Below are positions 25,310-34,048 of a stretch of 64,000 bases of DNA, in pieces (position 1 is the first letter of the stretch; every line of letters starts with the position of its first letter). The notes beneath the pieces are model-generated. The model made no database searches, was not told the origin of the DNA, and saw only the letters and a program-made list of their open reading frames with translations. This DNA is from Taibaiella sp. (GTDB taxonomy: Bacteria; Bacteroidota; Bacteroidia; Chitinophagales; Chitinophagaceae). Position numbers and translations under genes: made by a program. The DNA lies in NCBI GenBank assembly GCA_019638495.1, contig JAHBTQ010000005.1, positions 1-64,000 on the forward strand, in the 5' to 3' direction.

Positions 25310-26061
25310 GATGCATCAGGATAGGCGTGAGAAAGAAATTGCATTTCGGACAAAATGTGGCCCATATACTCAGTATGTACGCCATTCCTGCCACCATGTT
25401 GAATAAATGGTACCGACGGCGTGCGCAGCGTCGCCTCCTTGAGCACTGCCGCTGTATGATCTTCCCAATTCTTCAATAGTCGTGGAGTGTCCGGTGTATT
25501 GAGTGCATTAGTAAGCATCACATCAACAACGTCTGCTTCGAAAAACTCACCTGCGTATGACCACAGCTTGTTCACAGCATCCTGCATACGTGCGTGGCTT
25601 TCTTCCGTGCCATCGCCAAGGCGAAGTGTCCAGTCTGTGCTATGCGCCATGTGATATTTCACCTCTTTCAGCGTCTTGGTGGCTATTGCTGCAAGCGTTG
25701 GATCATCACACTTCGCCAGGTCGGTGAAGTAGTAGTACTCATAAACTGAAAGGAACAGTTCGCGCGCAATGGTATAGGCGAAGTCGTTGTTGGGCAATTC
25801 GGCCATCAACACGTTAACAAAGAGCTGCTCGTTACGTTTGTACGCAAGGTCATCCGCGGTGCGTCCCTTACCCTCTATTTCGCCCGCATAACCCAGAAGG
25901 CTTTGCGCCCGGCCTATCATGTCCAGTGCAAAATTCGTAAGCGCCAGATCTTCCTCAAGTATGGGTGCGTTGCTACACCATTCAGAAAGCCGATAAGAAC
26001 GTATCAGCGCATTATCGCCCAGTCGCAACGCAAATTTGTATAGTGCTTCTTGTTGTGTCAT
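25303..26061 (-). CDS. paaC: Phenylacetyl-CoA epoxidase structural subunit PaaC
   Basis: PaaC is the ferritin-like partner of PaaA; it lacks a working diiron site and stabilises the complex. The 252-residue sequence is typical: an all-helical fold with EEDLALTNFALDMIGRAQ, FAYTIARELF, KYHMAHSTDW and GRNGVHTEYMG. A purine-rich GGAGAAA lies 4-10 nt before the ATG, one of the few clear ribosome binding sites in the window. It sits 24 bp after paaB. Confidence 0.95.
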   Translation of the reverse strand: MTQQEALYKFALRLGDNALIRSYRLSEWCSNAPILEEDLALTNFALDMIGRAQSLLGYAGEIEGKGRTADDLAYKRNEQLFVNVLMAELPNNDFAYTIARELFLSVYEYYYFTDLAKCDDPTLAAIATKTLKEVKYHMAHSTDWTLRLGDGTEESHARMQDAVNKLWSYAGEFFEADVVDVMLTNALNTPDTPRLLKNWEDHTAAVLKEATLRTPSVPFIQHGGRNGVHTEYMGHILSEMQFLSHAYPDASW

Positions 26062-26085
26062 TGTTTCTCCTTTTGAGATGGACTA

Positions 26086-26376
26086 TTAAATAGCTTTCGC
26101 ACCCTCTGGCATTACGTAAAAGGTAGGAAGCCTGTAGGTTTTGTCATTGGCCGGGTCAAAGAACATATCGCCGTCTTCTGGGTTAGACGCAGCTATTGCA
26201 TCCGTTGGTACTGCCCATATGCTGGTACCCTCTCCGCGCCTGGTATAGGTGTCGCGTGCATTTTGCAGTGCCATTTTTTTGTCGGCAGCATGTACGCTGC
26301 CAGCATGTATATAATTGGCTCCCGGCTTTGACTGGATAAATACCTCCCATTGTGTCAATTGAGAATCTGTTGCCAT
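26086..26376 (-). CDS. paaB: Phenylacetyl-CoA epoxidase subunit PaaB
   Basis: A 96-residue small subunit that bridges PaaAC heterodimers in the epoxidase. Typical motifs: WEVFIQSKPGANYIHAGSVHA, QNARDTYTRRGEGTSIWAV and the end KTYRLPTFYVMPEG. It lies 10 bp after paaA and 24 bp before paaC. Confidence 0.95.
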   Translation of the reverse strand: MATDSQLTQWEVFIQSKPGANYIHAGSVHAADKKMALQNARDTYTRRGEGTSIWAVPTDAIAASNPEDGDMFFDPANDKTYRLPTFYVMPEGAKAI

Positions 26377-26386
26377 AATCGTTGAT

Positions 26387-27349
26387 TTATGATAAATGAA
26401 GTTTCTTTTCCTTTTTTATGCGATAGGCCTCTGCCGCTTCGCGTACCCAGGCCCCTTCTGCATGTACGCGTTTGTGGTGGTCCATACGTTGCTGATTACA
26501 AGGGCCGTTACCGTTAATCACCCTGTAAAACTCATCCCAGTTGATTGCACCATGGTCATAGTGGCCACGGGCTTCATTCCACTTCAGGTCTTTGTCAGGT
26601 ATTGTCAGCCCTATCACCTCTGCCTGCTGCACAGTCTTGTCTATGAATTTTGCACGGAGTTCGTCGTTCGATTGGCGTTTGATCTTCCACTTAAATGCAT
26701 CGCCCGTATGTGGCGAGTCACTATCATGTGGCCCAAACATCATAAGCGCCGGCCACCACCACCTGTTCATCGCATCCTGCGCCATATCGCGCTGCTCCGC
26801 AGATCCCTTCATCATCTTTGCCATTATCTCGTAACCCTGCCGCTGGTGAAAACTCTCTTCCTTACATATGCGCACCATGGCACGGCTATAAGGTCCGTAA
26901 GACGTGCGCTGCAACGACACCTGGTTCACGATGGCAGCGCCATCCACCAGCCAGCCTATAGCGCCTATGTCAGCCCAGTTAAGCGCGGGATAGTTGAAAA
27001 TGTTTGAGTACTTAGCCTTGCCCGCATGCAGTTGTTCTATCATCTCAGCACGGGAGATACCCAGCGTTTCGGCAGCACTATATAAGTACAAGCCATGACC
27101 ACCTTCGTCCTGTATCTTGGCCAGCAATATCTGCTTGGCGCGCAGCGATGGGGCGCGTGTCACCCAGTTGCCTTCGGGCTGCATTCCTATCACTTCAGAG
27201 TGGGCGTGCTGCGATATCTGCCTTATCAGGTGCTTGCGATAACCATCAGGCATTCTGTCTTTCGGCTCTATAGCATCGCCGCGTTCTATCTTTTCTTCAA
27301 AGTGCCGAAGCATATCGGCCGCGACACTGGTGTGTTCCTGCAGTTCCAT
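26387..27349 (-). CDS. paaA: Phenylacetyl-CoA epoxidase catalytic subunit PaaA
   Basis: PaaA is the diiron oxygenase that converts phenylacetyl-CoA to ring-1,2-epoxyphenylacetyl-CoA. The 320-residue protein has the helical ferritin-like fold with iron ligands in [11 protein letters not shown] and [13 protein letters not shown]. The conserved [19 protein letters not shown] and the [11 protein letters not shown] segments match the family. The reductase PaaE, ligase PaaK and lower pathway genes are not in the window. It follows hppD by 22 bp. Confidence 0.96.
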   Translation of the reverse strand: MELQEHTSVAADMLRHFEEKIERGDAIEPKDRMPDGYRKHLIRQISQHAHSEVIGMQPEGNWVTRAPSLRAKQILLAKIQDEGGHGLYLYSAAETLGISRAEMIEQLHAGKAKYSNIFNYPALNWADIGAIGWLVDGAAIVNQVSLQRTSYGPYSRAMVRICKEESFHQRQGYEIMAKMMKGSAEQRDMAQDAMNRWWWPALMMFGPHDSDSPHTGDAFKWKIKRQSNDELRAKFIDKTVQQAEVIGLTIPDKDLKWNEARGHYDHGAINWDEFYRVINGNGPCNQQRMDHHKRVHAEGAWVREAAEAYRIKKEKKLHLS

Positions 27350-27371
27350 TTTTGCGTCTGTTTAGCTTAGT

Positions 27372-28529
27372 TTACAATGTGCCCCTCCTTGCTTGTTCTG
27401 CCTCTATCGATTCAAAGAGCGCCTGGAAATTACCCTTGCCGAAAGACCTCGCTCCCTTACGTTGTATGATCTCAAAGAACAGTGTAGGCCTGTCTTCAAC
27501 CGGCTTGGTGAATATCTGAAGCAGGTAACCTTCCTCGTCCCTATCCACCATAATGCCCAGGCTCTTCAGTATCTCCAGGTCTTCTGCTATCTGCCCTACA
27601 CGGTTTGGAACGGTGTCATAGTAAGTACCCGGCACATGAAGGAATTCTACGCCACGCTTCCTCATTTCGCTTATGGTAAAGACAATATCGTCAGTAGCCA
27701 CAGCAATGTGCTGGCAGCCTGCACCGTGATAGAAGTCCAGGTACTCTTCCACCTGCGACTTCTTCAAGCCCGCAGCAGGCTCGTTTATCGGGAACTTGAT
27801 ACGTCCGTTGCCGTTAGTCATCACCTTGCTCATCAGCGCTGTGTACTGCGTAGAAATGTCCTTGTCGTCAAACGTAACGAGGTTGGCAAACCCCATTGTC
27901 TTTGCGTAGAACTCAGACCATTTGTTCATCTGGCCCAGTTCCACATTGCCCACCATGTGGTCGATATACTTAAGCCCTGTTGGTACCGGGTTGTATTCTG
28001 ATGTATATGGAATGTATCCTGGCAGGAAAATGCCATTGTAGTTCTTCCGCTCCACGAAGATGTGAACAGTATCGCCATACGTGCGAATGCCGGAACGCAC
28101 AACTTCACCATACTCATCTCGTTCTATCACCGGCTCAAAATATGCTTCAGCGCCGCGCGAAGTTGTCTCTTCAAACGCCTTCCGCGCATCATCTACCCAC
28201 AGAGCTATCACCTTTACACCATCACCATGTTTTGCCAGGTGTTGGCTCACCTCGTTGCCCGGGTGCATCGGCGTGGTAAGCACCAGCCTTATCTTGTCTT
28301 GCACCAGCACATAAGATGTACGGTCTTTTACACCCGTCTCCAGCCCGCAATAGGCCAGCGACTGAAAGCCAAACGCCGTTTTGTAGTAATGCGCTGCCTG
28401 CTTGGCATTGCCTACATACAGCTCCACATAGTCTGTACCGTTTATCGGCAGAAAGTCTTCGGCCTTCTCGAAAATCTTCTCTATGCCGTAGTTATAATTG
28501 GTAACGTCTTTAAGATTTGAAGTTTGCAT
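27372..28529 (-). CDS. hppD: 4-hydroxyphenylpyruvate dioxygenase
   Basis: HppD converts 4-hydroxyphenylpyruvate to homogentisate with non-haem Fe(II). The 385-residue protein has two vicinal-oxygen-chelate domains, and the C-terminal one holds the iron ligands: His in YIDHMVGNV, His in CQHIAVAT and Glu in LFFEIIQR. The end RKGARSFGKGNFQALFESIE is characteristic. It is 10 bp from hmgA, the enzyme for its product. Confidence 0.97.
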   Translation of the reverse strand: MQTSNLKDVTNYNYGIEKIFEKAEDFLPINGTDYVELYVGNAKQAAHYYKTAFGFQSLAYCGLETGVKDRTSYVLVQDKIRLVLTTPMHPGNEVSQHLAKHGDGVKVIALWVDDARKAFEETTSRGAEAYFEPVIERDEYGEVVRSGIRTYGDTVHIFVERKNYNGIFLPGYIPYTSEYNPVPTGLKYIDHMVGNVELGQMNKWSEFYAKTMGFANLVTFDDKDISTQYTALMSKVMTNGNGRIKFPINEPAAGLKKSQVEEYLDFYHGAGCQHIAVATDDIVFTISEMRKRGVEFLHVPGTYYDTVPNRVGQIAEDLEILKSLGIMVDRDEEGYLLQIFTKPVEDRPTLFFEIIQRKGARSFGKGNFQALFESIEAEQARRGTL

Positions 28530-28539
28530 CGTTATCGTT

Positions 28540-29697
28540 TTATTCGGTTAACCATGATTTGTAATAGTCCTCCACATCAATTTTCATCGCCTCCTTTGTT
28601 ATCTGCATCGGCTGAAAGGGGTCTATCATCACCGCCAGTTCTTTCGTTTCCTTCTGGCCTATGCTGCGCTCTATGGCTCCCGGGTGCGGCCCATGAGGGA
28701 TACCGCCCGGGTGCAGTGTCAGTTGCCCTTTCTTTATGTTGTTGCGGCTCATGAAATCGCCGTCTACATAGTACAGTATTTCGTCGCTGTCTATATTGCT
28801 GTGATGGTACGGAGCGGGAATTGCTTGTGGGTGATAATCATACAGCCTGGGCACAAATGAGCACACCACAAAATTGCGGCTCTCAAAGGTCTGGTGTATT
28901 GGTGGCGGCATGTGTATGCGGCCCGTTATCGGCTCAAAGTTGAAGATGGAGAAGGTGTATGGATAGTGATATCCGTCCCAGCCAGCCACATCAAACGGAT
29001 GGTTGGCATATACATAAGGGAACATCATGCCACGCTTCTTGATGAAGATGTCAAACTCACCCTTTTCGTCGTAGGTCTTCAGATTCACCGGGCGCTTTAT
29101 ATCGCGCTCGCAGAAGGGTGAATGCTCTAACAGTTGTCCAAACTCATTCCTGTAGCGCTTTGGTGTAAACACTGGATCTGTAGACTCCATTATGAGCAGC
29201 CTGTTGGCCTCCGTATCAAACGTGATCTTGTAAACGGTGCCACGCGGTATCACTACATAATCACCATACTTAAAAGGCAGGTCGCCAAACATAGTATGTA
29301 GTGTGCCACTGCCTTCATGAATGAACAACACCTCATCAGCATCAGCATTCTTGTAGAAATACTCGGTCGATTTCTTGGGTGCTGCCAAGCCTACCTGCAG
29401 TGCGCTATTCGTGAAGAGTATCTTGCGACTCTCTAAGAAGTCAGCTTCGGGTTTTATATCAAAGCCTTTAAAGCTTAGTGCGTTCAGGCTGTTCTCTATG
29501 GCTATCTCCGGAACCACGGAATAGGGTTTACCCTTCTGCTTCACACGTGTAGGTGGGTAGAGATGATATACCAGGGAGGACATTCCGCCAAATCCCTGTG
29601 TACCTACTAATTCTTCCTGGTACAGCTCGCCGTTTGGCTGCCTGAATACTACGTGCCGTTTATCGGGCACTGTTCCTAATGAATGGTAAAATGGCAT
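28540..29697 (-). CDS. hmgA: Homogentisate 1,2-dioxygenase
   Basis: HmgA opens the ring of homogentisate to maleylacetoacetate. The 385-residue protein is a cupin: the iron-binding region with HHSNIDSDEILYYVDGDF and HPGGIPHGPHPG is visible. It is first in the seven-gene run, and a TACGTTTG box is found 21 nt before its ATG. The next steps (maleylacetoacetate isomerase, fumarylacetoacetase) are not in the window. Confidence 0.96.
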   Translation of the reverse strand: MPFYHSLGTVPDKRHVVFRQPNGELYQEELVGTQGFGGMSSLVYHLYPPTRVKQKGKPYSVVPEIAIENSLNALSFKGFDIKPEADFLESRKILFTNSALQVGLAAPKKSTEYFYKNADADEVLFIHEGSGTLHTMFGDLPFKYGDYVVIPRGTVYKITFDTEANRLLIMESTDPVFTPKRYRNEFGQLLEHSPFCERDIKRPVNLKTYDEKGEFDIFIKKRGMMFPYVYANHPFDVAGWDGYHYPYTFSIFNFEPITGRIHMPPPIHQTFESRNFVVCSFVPRLYDYHPQAIPAPYHHSNIDSDEILYYVDGDFMSRNNIKKGQLTLHPGGIPHGPHPGAIERSIGQKETKELAVMIDPFQPMQITKEAMKIDVEDYYKSWLTE

Positions 29698-29717
29698 TTG
29701 TACGATTTTGCAATATG

Positions 29718-29725
29718 CAAACGTA
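29718..29725 (-). promoter_or_regulatory. Putative -7 box for the hmgA-paa operon
   Basis: TACGTTTG on the minus strand, 20 nt before the hmgA ATG. It is the only match to TAnnTTTG ahead of the seven close-set genes, so one transcript is likely. No -33 element recognised. Confidence 0.4.
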
Positions 29726-29865
29726 CCGTCCGGTATTTCCGCGGTTTATGACGTTGGGCATCTTATCCCATGATTCCTGTCATTTCCAACAAAAGCAGCG
29801 ATTTCCACATTATTTGACAAAATAAATTTCCAATAAAATTGACAAATTAATACTAACTTAGCCTT

Positions 29866-31320
29866 GTGAACAGCAAAAGTGACTATTTCTGTAACTCACT
29901 AGAGGCAAAAATTGAGCCTTATGTCATGTACATTGACATGAACAGCTATTTTGCCAGTTGCGAGCAGCAGCGCCACCCTGAGTTGCGCGGCAAGCCGCTG
30001 GGCGTGGTCACGTATGATAGTCCAAATGCCGCGGTTATTGCAGCATCTGTGGAGGCCAAACGCTTCGGGCTCAAATCAGGCATGCGCCTGAGGGAATGCC
30101 GGGAGCTATGCCCCGAGCTTATCACCACTCCCACGCACCCCGCCTGGTACCGCCAGATCCATGTGGACATCATGGCTATTCTGCGTCGCTATTGCGATGA
30201 TGTCATTCCCCGCAGTATCGACGAGGCGGTTGCCAACTTTCACTCTTACCGCCTCGTTTACAACGATCTCACCGCCATAGCAAAGCAGATAAAGGCAGAT
30301 ATAGCAGAGAAGTACGACTATCTGAAGTGCTCCATCGGCATTGCCCCCAATACGTTCCTGGCCAAAGTGGGCACTGAATTGCAAAAGCCAGATGGGCTGG
30401 TCATTATTACGCCTGATAATGTAGATGAAAAGCTCGCCACTATGAAGCTCACAGACCTTCCGGGTATCGCTTCTAAAAACGAACGCCGGTTGCTAATGAT
30501 CGGCATCCGCAATCCTGTGGAAATGAGGCATGCATCACCCGCATTACTGCGCAAAGCTTTTGGTGGCGTAGTGGGCGACTACTGGCACCGCAGGCTCAAC
30601 TTTGCTGAAGTAGATATGTATAGCCGCGCCGAGAACCGTACCATGAGCGCCACACGCACCATGAGTAGCCAGCAGGTGCGCGACCCGCAGCAACTGGAGT
30701 CCATGCTCATATCGCTCTGCACCCGGCTGGAGCAGCGCATGGTGAAGAACAGCATGTTCTGCAAGGAAGTATCATTCTCTATCCGCTACCGCGACGAAAC
30801 ACGATGGGAAACTGCAGTGAAACTTGTAGAGCCTGTGCAGGACGCCATGGAGCTGCGCAACTACATCCTCGACAGAATGCAGGAGCACGAGCGGTCGAGG
30901 GGAGTTAAGTTACTCAACGACAAGGTCACTAACCTCACTGTTGCTATTCAGTCATTCGTCAATGGCGCCATTATGCAATACAGCCTGTTCGACAATCGCC
31001 TTAAGCGCGACCTCTTGCGCAAGGTTGTGTACCAGATCAAGGATATGTATGAGCAGAAGAACATCGTGCGAAAGGGCAGCGAGCTCTTTAGCCCGCACGT
31101 AATGAAAGACGCTGTAGGCTTCGGTTCTGTACGCGACATGGGCCTGAACAAAGACGGAGAAATACGCAACCGCCACATGCTGGAAGAGGAAACCGGCCCC
31201 GGCGAAAAGAGGGAAATAAAGATCAGGAAGAAACCAGAAACGCCAATCCCTGTTCTGGCAGAAGGCGCCGACATACAATATGACGGACCCACCTTCACTG
31301 ACATCATCAACGAAGACTAA
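29866..31320 (+). CDS. Y-family DNA polymerase (DinB/UmuC type)
   Basis: A 484-residue translesion polymerase. Palm-domain carboxylates: YIDMNSYFASCEQQ (first Asp) and SIDEAV (Asp-Glu). The little-finger region (about 250-380) and a C-terminal Lys/Glu-rich tail of ~100 residues follow. Family members copy past damaged bases. It is longer than DinB (~350 aa) and has no beta-clamp motif that I could name with confidence. The start is GTG at 29866. A radical SAM repair-like protein follows 34 bp downstream. No LexA-type operator recognised. Confidence 0.88.
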   Translation: MNSKSDYFCNSLEAKIEPYVMYIDMNSYFASCEQQRHPELRGKPLGVVTYDSPNAAVIAASVEAKRFGLKSGMRLRECRELCPELITTPTHPAWYRQIHVDIMAILRRYCDDVIPRSIDEAVANFHSYRLVYNDLTAIAKQIKADIAEKYDYLKCSIGIAPNTFLAKVGTELQKPDGLVIITPDNVDEKLATMKLTDLPGIASKNERRLLMIGIRNPVEMRHASPALLRKAFGGVVGDYWHRRLNFAEVDMYSRAENRTMSATRTMSSQQVRDPQQLESMLISLCTRLEQRMVKNSMFCKEVSFSIRYRDETRWETAVKLVEPVQDAMELRNYILDRMQEHERSRGVKLLNDKVTNLTVAIQSFVNGAIMQYSLFDNRLKRDLLRKVVYQIKDMYEQKNIVRKGSELFSPHVMKDAVGFGSVRDMGLNKDGEIRNRHMLEEETGPGEKREIKIRKKPETPIPVLAEGADIQYDGPTFTDIINED

Positions 31321-31340
31321 CAAACTATAATCCCCAAAAA

Positions 31341-31362
31341 ATGACTTACGATTTATGACTGA
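31341..31362. repeat. ACTTACGA-type short repeat before the radical SAM gene
   Basis: The 34-bp gap contains ACTTACGA (31344-31351) and ATGACTGAC, the same kind of units seen at 35508-35541 before another gene. Function unknown. Confidence 0.35.
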
Positions 31363-32419
31363 CACCTTACAACTAGATAAAGGCCGCGGAGCACAATTCA
31401 ATCCAAAGAACAAATTCCTGAAGGGCGAATACCTGCAGGAGCATGCCGAGGCTATTGACGACTGGGAGCGGGAAAAGATAAACACAGAGTACATTGTTGA
31501 CGATAGCAAGACACTTGTAAACAAAGTGACCAGCCCCGATGTGGGCATGCTCTACTCAGCAAATCCCTACCAGGGTTGCGAACATGGCTGCATCTATTGC
31601 TATGCGCGTAACAGCCACGAGTATTGGGGCTACAGTGCAGGCGTAGACTTTGAGAGCCGCATAGTAGTGAAGAAAAATGCACCTGCGTTGCTACGAAAAT
31701 TCTTCGAGAACAAAAACTGGGAGCCCGCTACTATATCACTCAGCGGTAACACAGACTGCTACCAGCCCATAGAGCGCAAAATGAAGATAACGCGGGCGCT
31801 GCTGGAGATATGCCTGGAGTATCGCAATCCGGTTGGTATACTTACCAAGAACGCACTTGTACTGCGCGATCTCGATATTATACAAGAGCTTGCAAAGCTC
31901 AACCTCGTGCGCGTGTTTACCTCCATTACGTCGCTCGACGAAAAATTGCGGCAGGTAATGGAACCGCGGACTGCGTCCTACCGCTCCCGGCTCAAAGTAT
32001 TGGAAACTATGACGAAGGCCGGCGTGCCCACAGGCATCATGAATGCACCACTCATTCCGGGACTAAACGATATGCACATGCACGATGTGCTGAAAGCCGC
32101 AAGCGATGCCGGCGCTCAGTGGGCAGGATATACAGTCGTGAGACTAAACGGAGCTATCGGGGAAATATTCAAAGACTGGCTTTACAAAGCATTCCCGGAC
32201 AGGGCAGATAAGGTTTGGCACCAGATATGCGAGTGCCATGGGGGCAATCCAAACGACAGCCGATGGGGAAACCGGATAGTAGGAGACGGGAAATTTGCGG
32301 AGCTGATCAAAGACCAGTTCAAGCTCTACTGCAAGAAGTATAACCTGAACGAAACGAGTATGGACCTCAATACAACAGCCTTCCGCCGGTTGAAGAACAG
32401 GCAGATGTCACTGTTCTAA
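31355..32419 (+). CDS. PA0069/Rv2578c-type radical SAM protein (SplB-like)
   Basis: A 354-residue radical SAM enzyme. The cluster motif is Cys75-X3-Cys79-X2-Cys82 (GCEHGCIYCYARN), typical for the PA0069 branch related to spore photoproduct lyase. The substrate is unknown; relatives of SplB repair DNA photoproducts, and its position 34 bp after a translesion polymerase fits a repair role. Other seen motifs: SGNTDCYQPIE, GILTKNALV and GIMNAPLIPGLND. The stop lies 3 bp from the stop of the convergent YciI-like gene. Confidence 0.88.
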   Translation: MTDTLQLDKGRGAQFNPKNKFLKGEYLQEHAEAIDDWEREKINTEYIVDDSKTLVNKVTSPDVGMLYSANPYQGCEHGCIYCYARNSHEYWGYSAGVDFESRIVVKKNAPALLRKFFENKNWEPATISLSGNTDCYQPIERKMKITRALLEICLEYRNPVGILTKNALVLRDLDIIQELAKLNLVRVFTSITSLDEKLRQVMEPRTASYRSRLKVLETMTKAGVPTGIMNAPLIPGLNDMHMHDVLKAASDAGAQWAGYTVVRLNGAIGEIFKDWLYKAFPDRADKVWHQICECHGGNPNDSRWGNRIVGDGKFAELIKDQFKLYCKKYNLNETSMDLNTTAFRRLKNRQMSLF

Positions 32420-32422
32420 TAG

Positions 32423-32827
32423 CTATTTGAACACACTGTTCATCGCCGTGTACCACGGATGAATTTCATAGTCGAGACGACCAGCCTTTATGGCGGGGTC
32501 GGTAGCCAGCAGGCTCTTTACCTCATCCTCACTCTCTGCGTCAAAGACAAATATGCCGCGCCAGTTGCCGTCATCGCCAAATGGCCCCGCAAGCATCAGT
32601 TTGCCTTCCTTGCTCAGCCTTTCCATATTAGCCATGTGCCCGGCCTGCAGCTTATTGATGATGGCAGTATCCTTTATTTCATCTCGCCTGCCCCCCTTTG
32701 TCAGCATCACAAAGTAGTACTGCTTTATAGTGTACTCACCCATCTTAAAGGTCTTTGGGTCCTTGTTCTGAGCAGATGCAAAAAAAGAGAACAGAAGAAT
32801 CGATATGCAAAGAGTTATTGCCTTCAT
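32423..32827 (-). CDS. Exported YciI-like protein
   Basis: A 134-residue protein with a signal peptide (MKAITLCISILLFSFFASAQ) and a YciI-like ferredoxin-fold domain. The family pattern is visible in YYFVMLTKG, HMANMERLSKEGKLMLAGPFGD and FVFDAESEDEVKSLLATDPAIKAGRLDYEIHPW. The His-Asp arrangement resembles the muconolactone-isomerase-like active site, but activity is unknown and export of this fold is unusual outside Bacteroidota. Confidence 0.83.
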   Translation of the reverse strand: MKAITLCISILLFSFFASAQNKDPKTFKMGEYTIKQYYFVMLTKGGRRDEIKDTAIINKLQAGHMANMERLSKEGKLMLAGPFGDDGNWRGIFVFDAESEDEVKSLLATDPAIKAGRLDYEIHPWYTAMNSVFK

Positions 32828-32866
32828 CGAGGAAAGTTACAATGCACGTACACTAAAAACAAGTAG

Positions 32867-33832
32867 CTACTTACCTATGGCTATTACCTGGCGGGCACTG
32901 AATCCATCGGAACCGGAAACAGACACAAAGTACGTACCTGCCGCCCAGCCGCTGGCGTCTATGACCTGGGAGGTGGCGGTCACAGTCTGTGATGTCATTT
33001 CATGACCCAGCACATCGTGCACCGCTATCATATACTGTCCGCGCGCCCCGGGTAGCGACACTTCAAAACTCCCGCGTGCAGGATTCGGCTTCACAACCAT
33101 CTTCGATTCGGCAATAGCCTTAACCTTCGTTGTTGCAGGCGAGTATTCGCAGTTGGTGTAGAAGTTATTACCGATAAGGTCACAGGAATTCCAGCGCATA
33201 GAGAAATCCTGAACTGAACCGGCCTGCGAGAAGCACCTGAGCCTTTCCATATAGCCATGGCAGTCGCCGGCAAAGGCAGGATATGCGGGATGGTTCACAC
33301 AACCCACACCTTCTATTACGGAATAGGCACGATTGCCCCGGCCGGTAGCACTCACAAAGTCAAATGTTTTATGATACACGCCACCTATCAGGGCCGAGTC
33401 CAGCTTTACCAGGCTATCGGCTACTGAGCCGCCTCCCCACATGTTGTAAGTATACTGGATGGTATCGCCCGGCTGCAGATTGTAATTGTACAATACGTGC
33501 TCGAACTGGTCTACCGATGGCTGCCTGTAATAGACCATCCCGTGTGCAAGATCTTCCCGAACAAAGAAGCCTCTACCCATAGTGGCGTTGCAGCCGGTGC
33601 TGTAAGAGGTGTATATCAGTGAAAGATAGGCGAGTTTACGATATTTCTTACCGGATATCAGGGTGTCGTCCGCAAGGTATGCCTTACGTTCCCAAGCACA
33701 CGACCCATCAACATCCCCGGTTGTCACCCATAGGTTGCTGGTATCGCAGAACGAGATTTTTTGGGCGCTGCCGTCAATGGCAGGCAACACAAAAAGGCAC
33801 GCAATTAACAGGTTTCTAAGTAGCAGCCTCAT
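32867..33832 (-). CDS. T9SS type A sorting domain protein
   Basis: A 321-residue secreted protein with signal peptide (MRLLLRNLLIACLFVLPAIDGSAQ) and a C-terminal type A sorting domain (VKPNPARGSFEVSLP, YMIAVHDVLGHEM, AAGTYFVSVSG). The central part has several Cys and Trp and a YNLQPGDTIQYTYN stretch; no catalytic motif recognised. The start at 33832 gives the signal peptide; the frame is open to 33931 but that would place a promoter box inside the gene. Confidence 0.85.
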   Translation of the reverse strand: MRLLLRNLLIACLFVLPAIDGSAQKISFCDTSNLWVTTGDVDGSCAWERKAYLADDTLISGKKYRKLAYLSLIYTSYSTGCNATMGRGFFVREDLAHGMVYYRQPSVDQFEHVLYNYNLQPGDTIQYTYNMWGGGSVADSLVKLDSALIGGVYHKTFDFVSATGRGNRAYSVIEGVGCVNHPAYPAFAGDCHGYMERLRCFSQAGSVQDFSMRWNSCDLIGNNFYTNCEYSPATTKVKAIAESKMVVKPNPARGSFEVSLPGARGQYMIAVHDVLGHEMTSQTVTATSQVIDASGWAAGTYFVSVSGSDGFSARQVIAIGK

Positions 33833-33844
33833 ACTGATTGTATG

Positions 33845-33852
33845 CAAAATTA
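33845..33852 (-). promoter_or_regulatory. Putative promoter of the 33-kb T9SS gene
   Basis: TAATTTTG on the minus strand, 12 nt before the ATG at 33832. A TTTG at 33876-33879 lies 23 nt further upstream, close to the expected -33 spacing. Confidence 0.45.
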
Positions 33853-34017
33853 GTTGTTTTATCTTACAAGCCGCGCAAAAATCCGCGGCCGCGTGGGGTA
33901 AGGAACCATTGTAGCACAAAAACGGTGCCAAGCTGTCTCAGCCGGGCTAAACCTACATATTTACATAATTTTATTAGTTCAGATTCTACTGCCGGTTCTC
34001 CTGTGTTTGAGTTTACG

Positions 34018-34025
34018 TACCTTTG
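34018..34025 (+). promoter_or_regulatory. Putative -7 box of miaB
   Basis: TACCTTTG fits TAnnTTTG, 23 nt before the ATG at 34049, and supports that start over an upstream in-frame ATG at 34007. Confidence 0.4.
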
Positions 34026-34048
34026 TCAACCATCGAAAATCGGCAATT

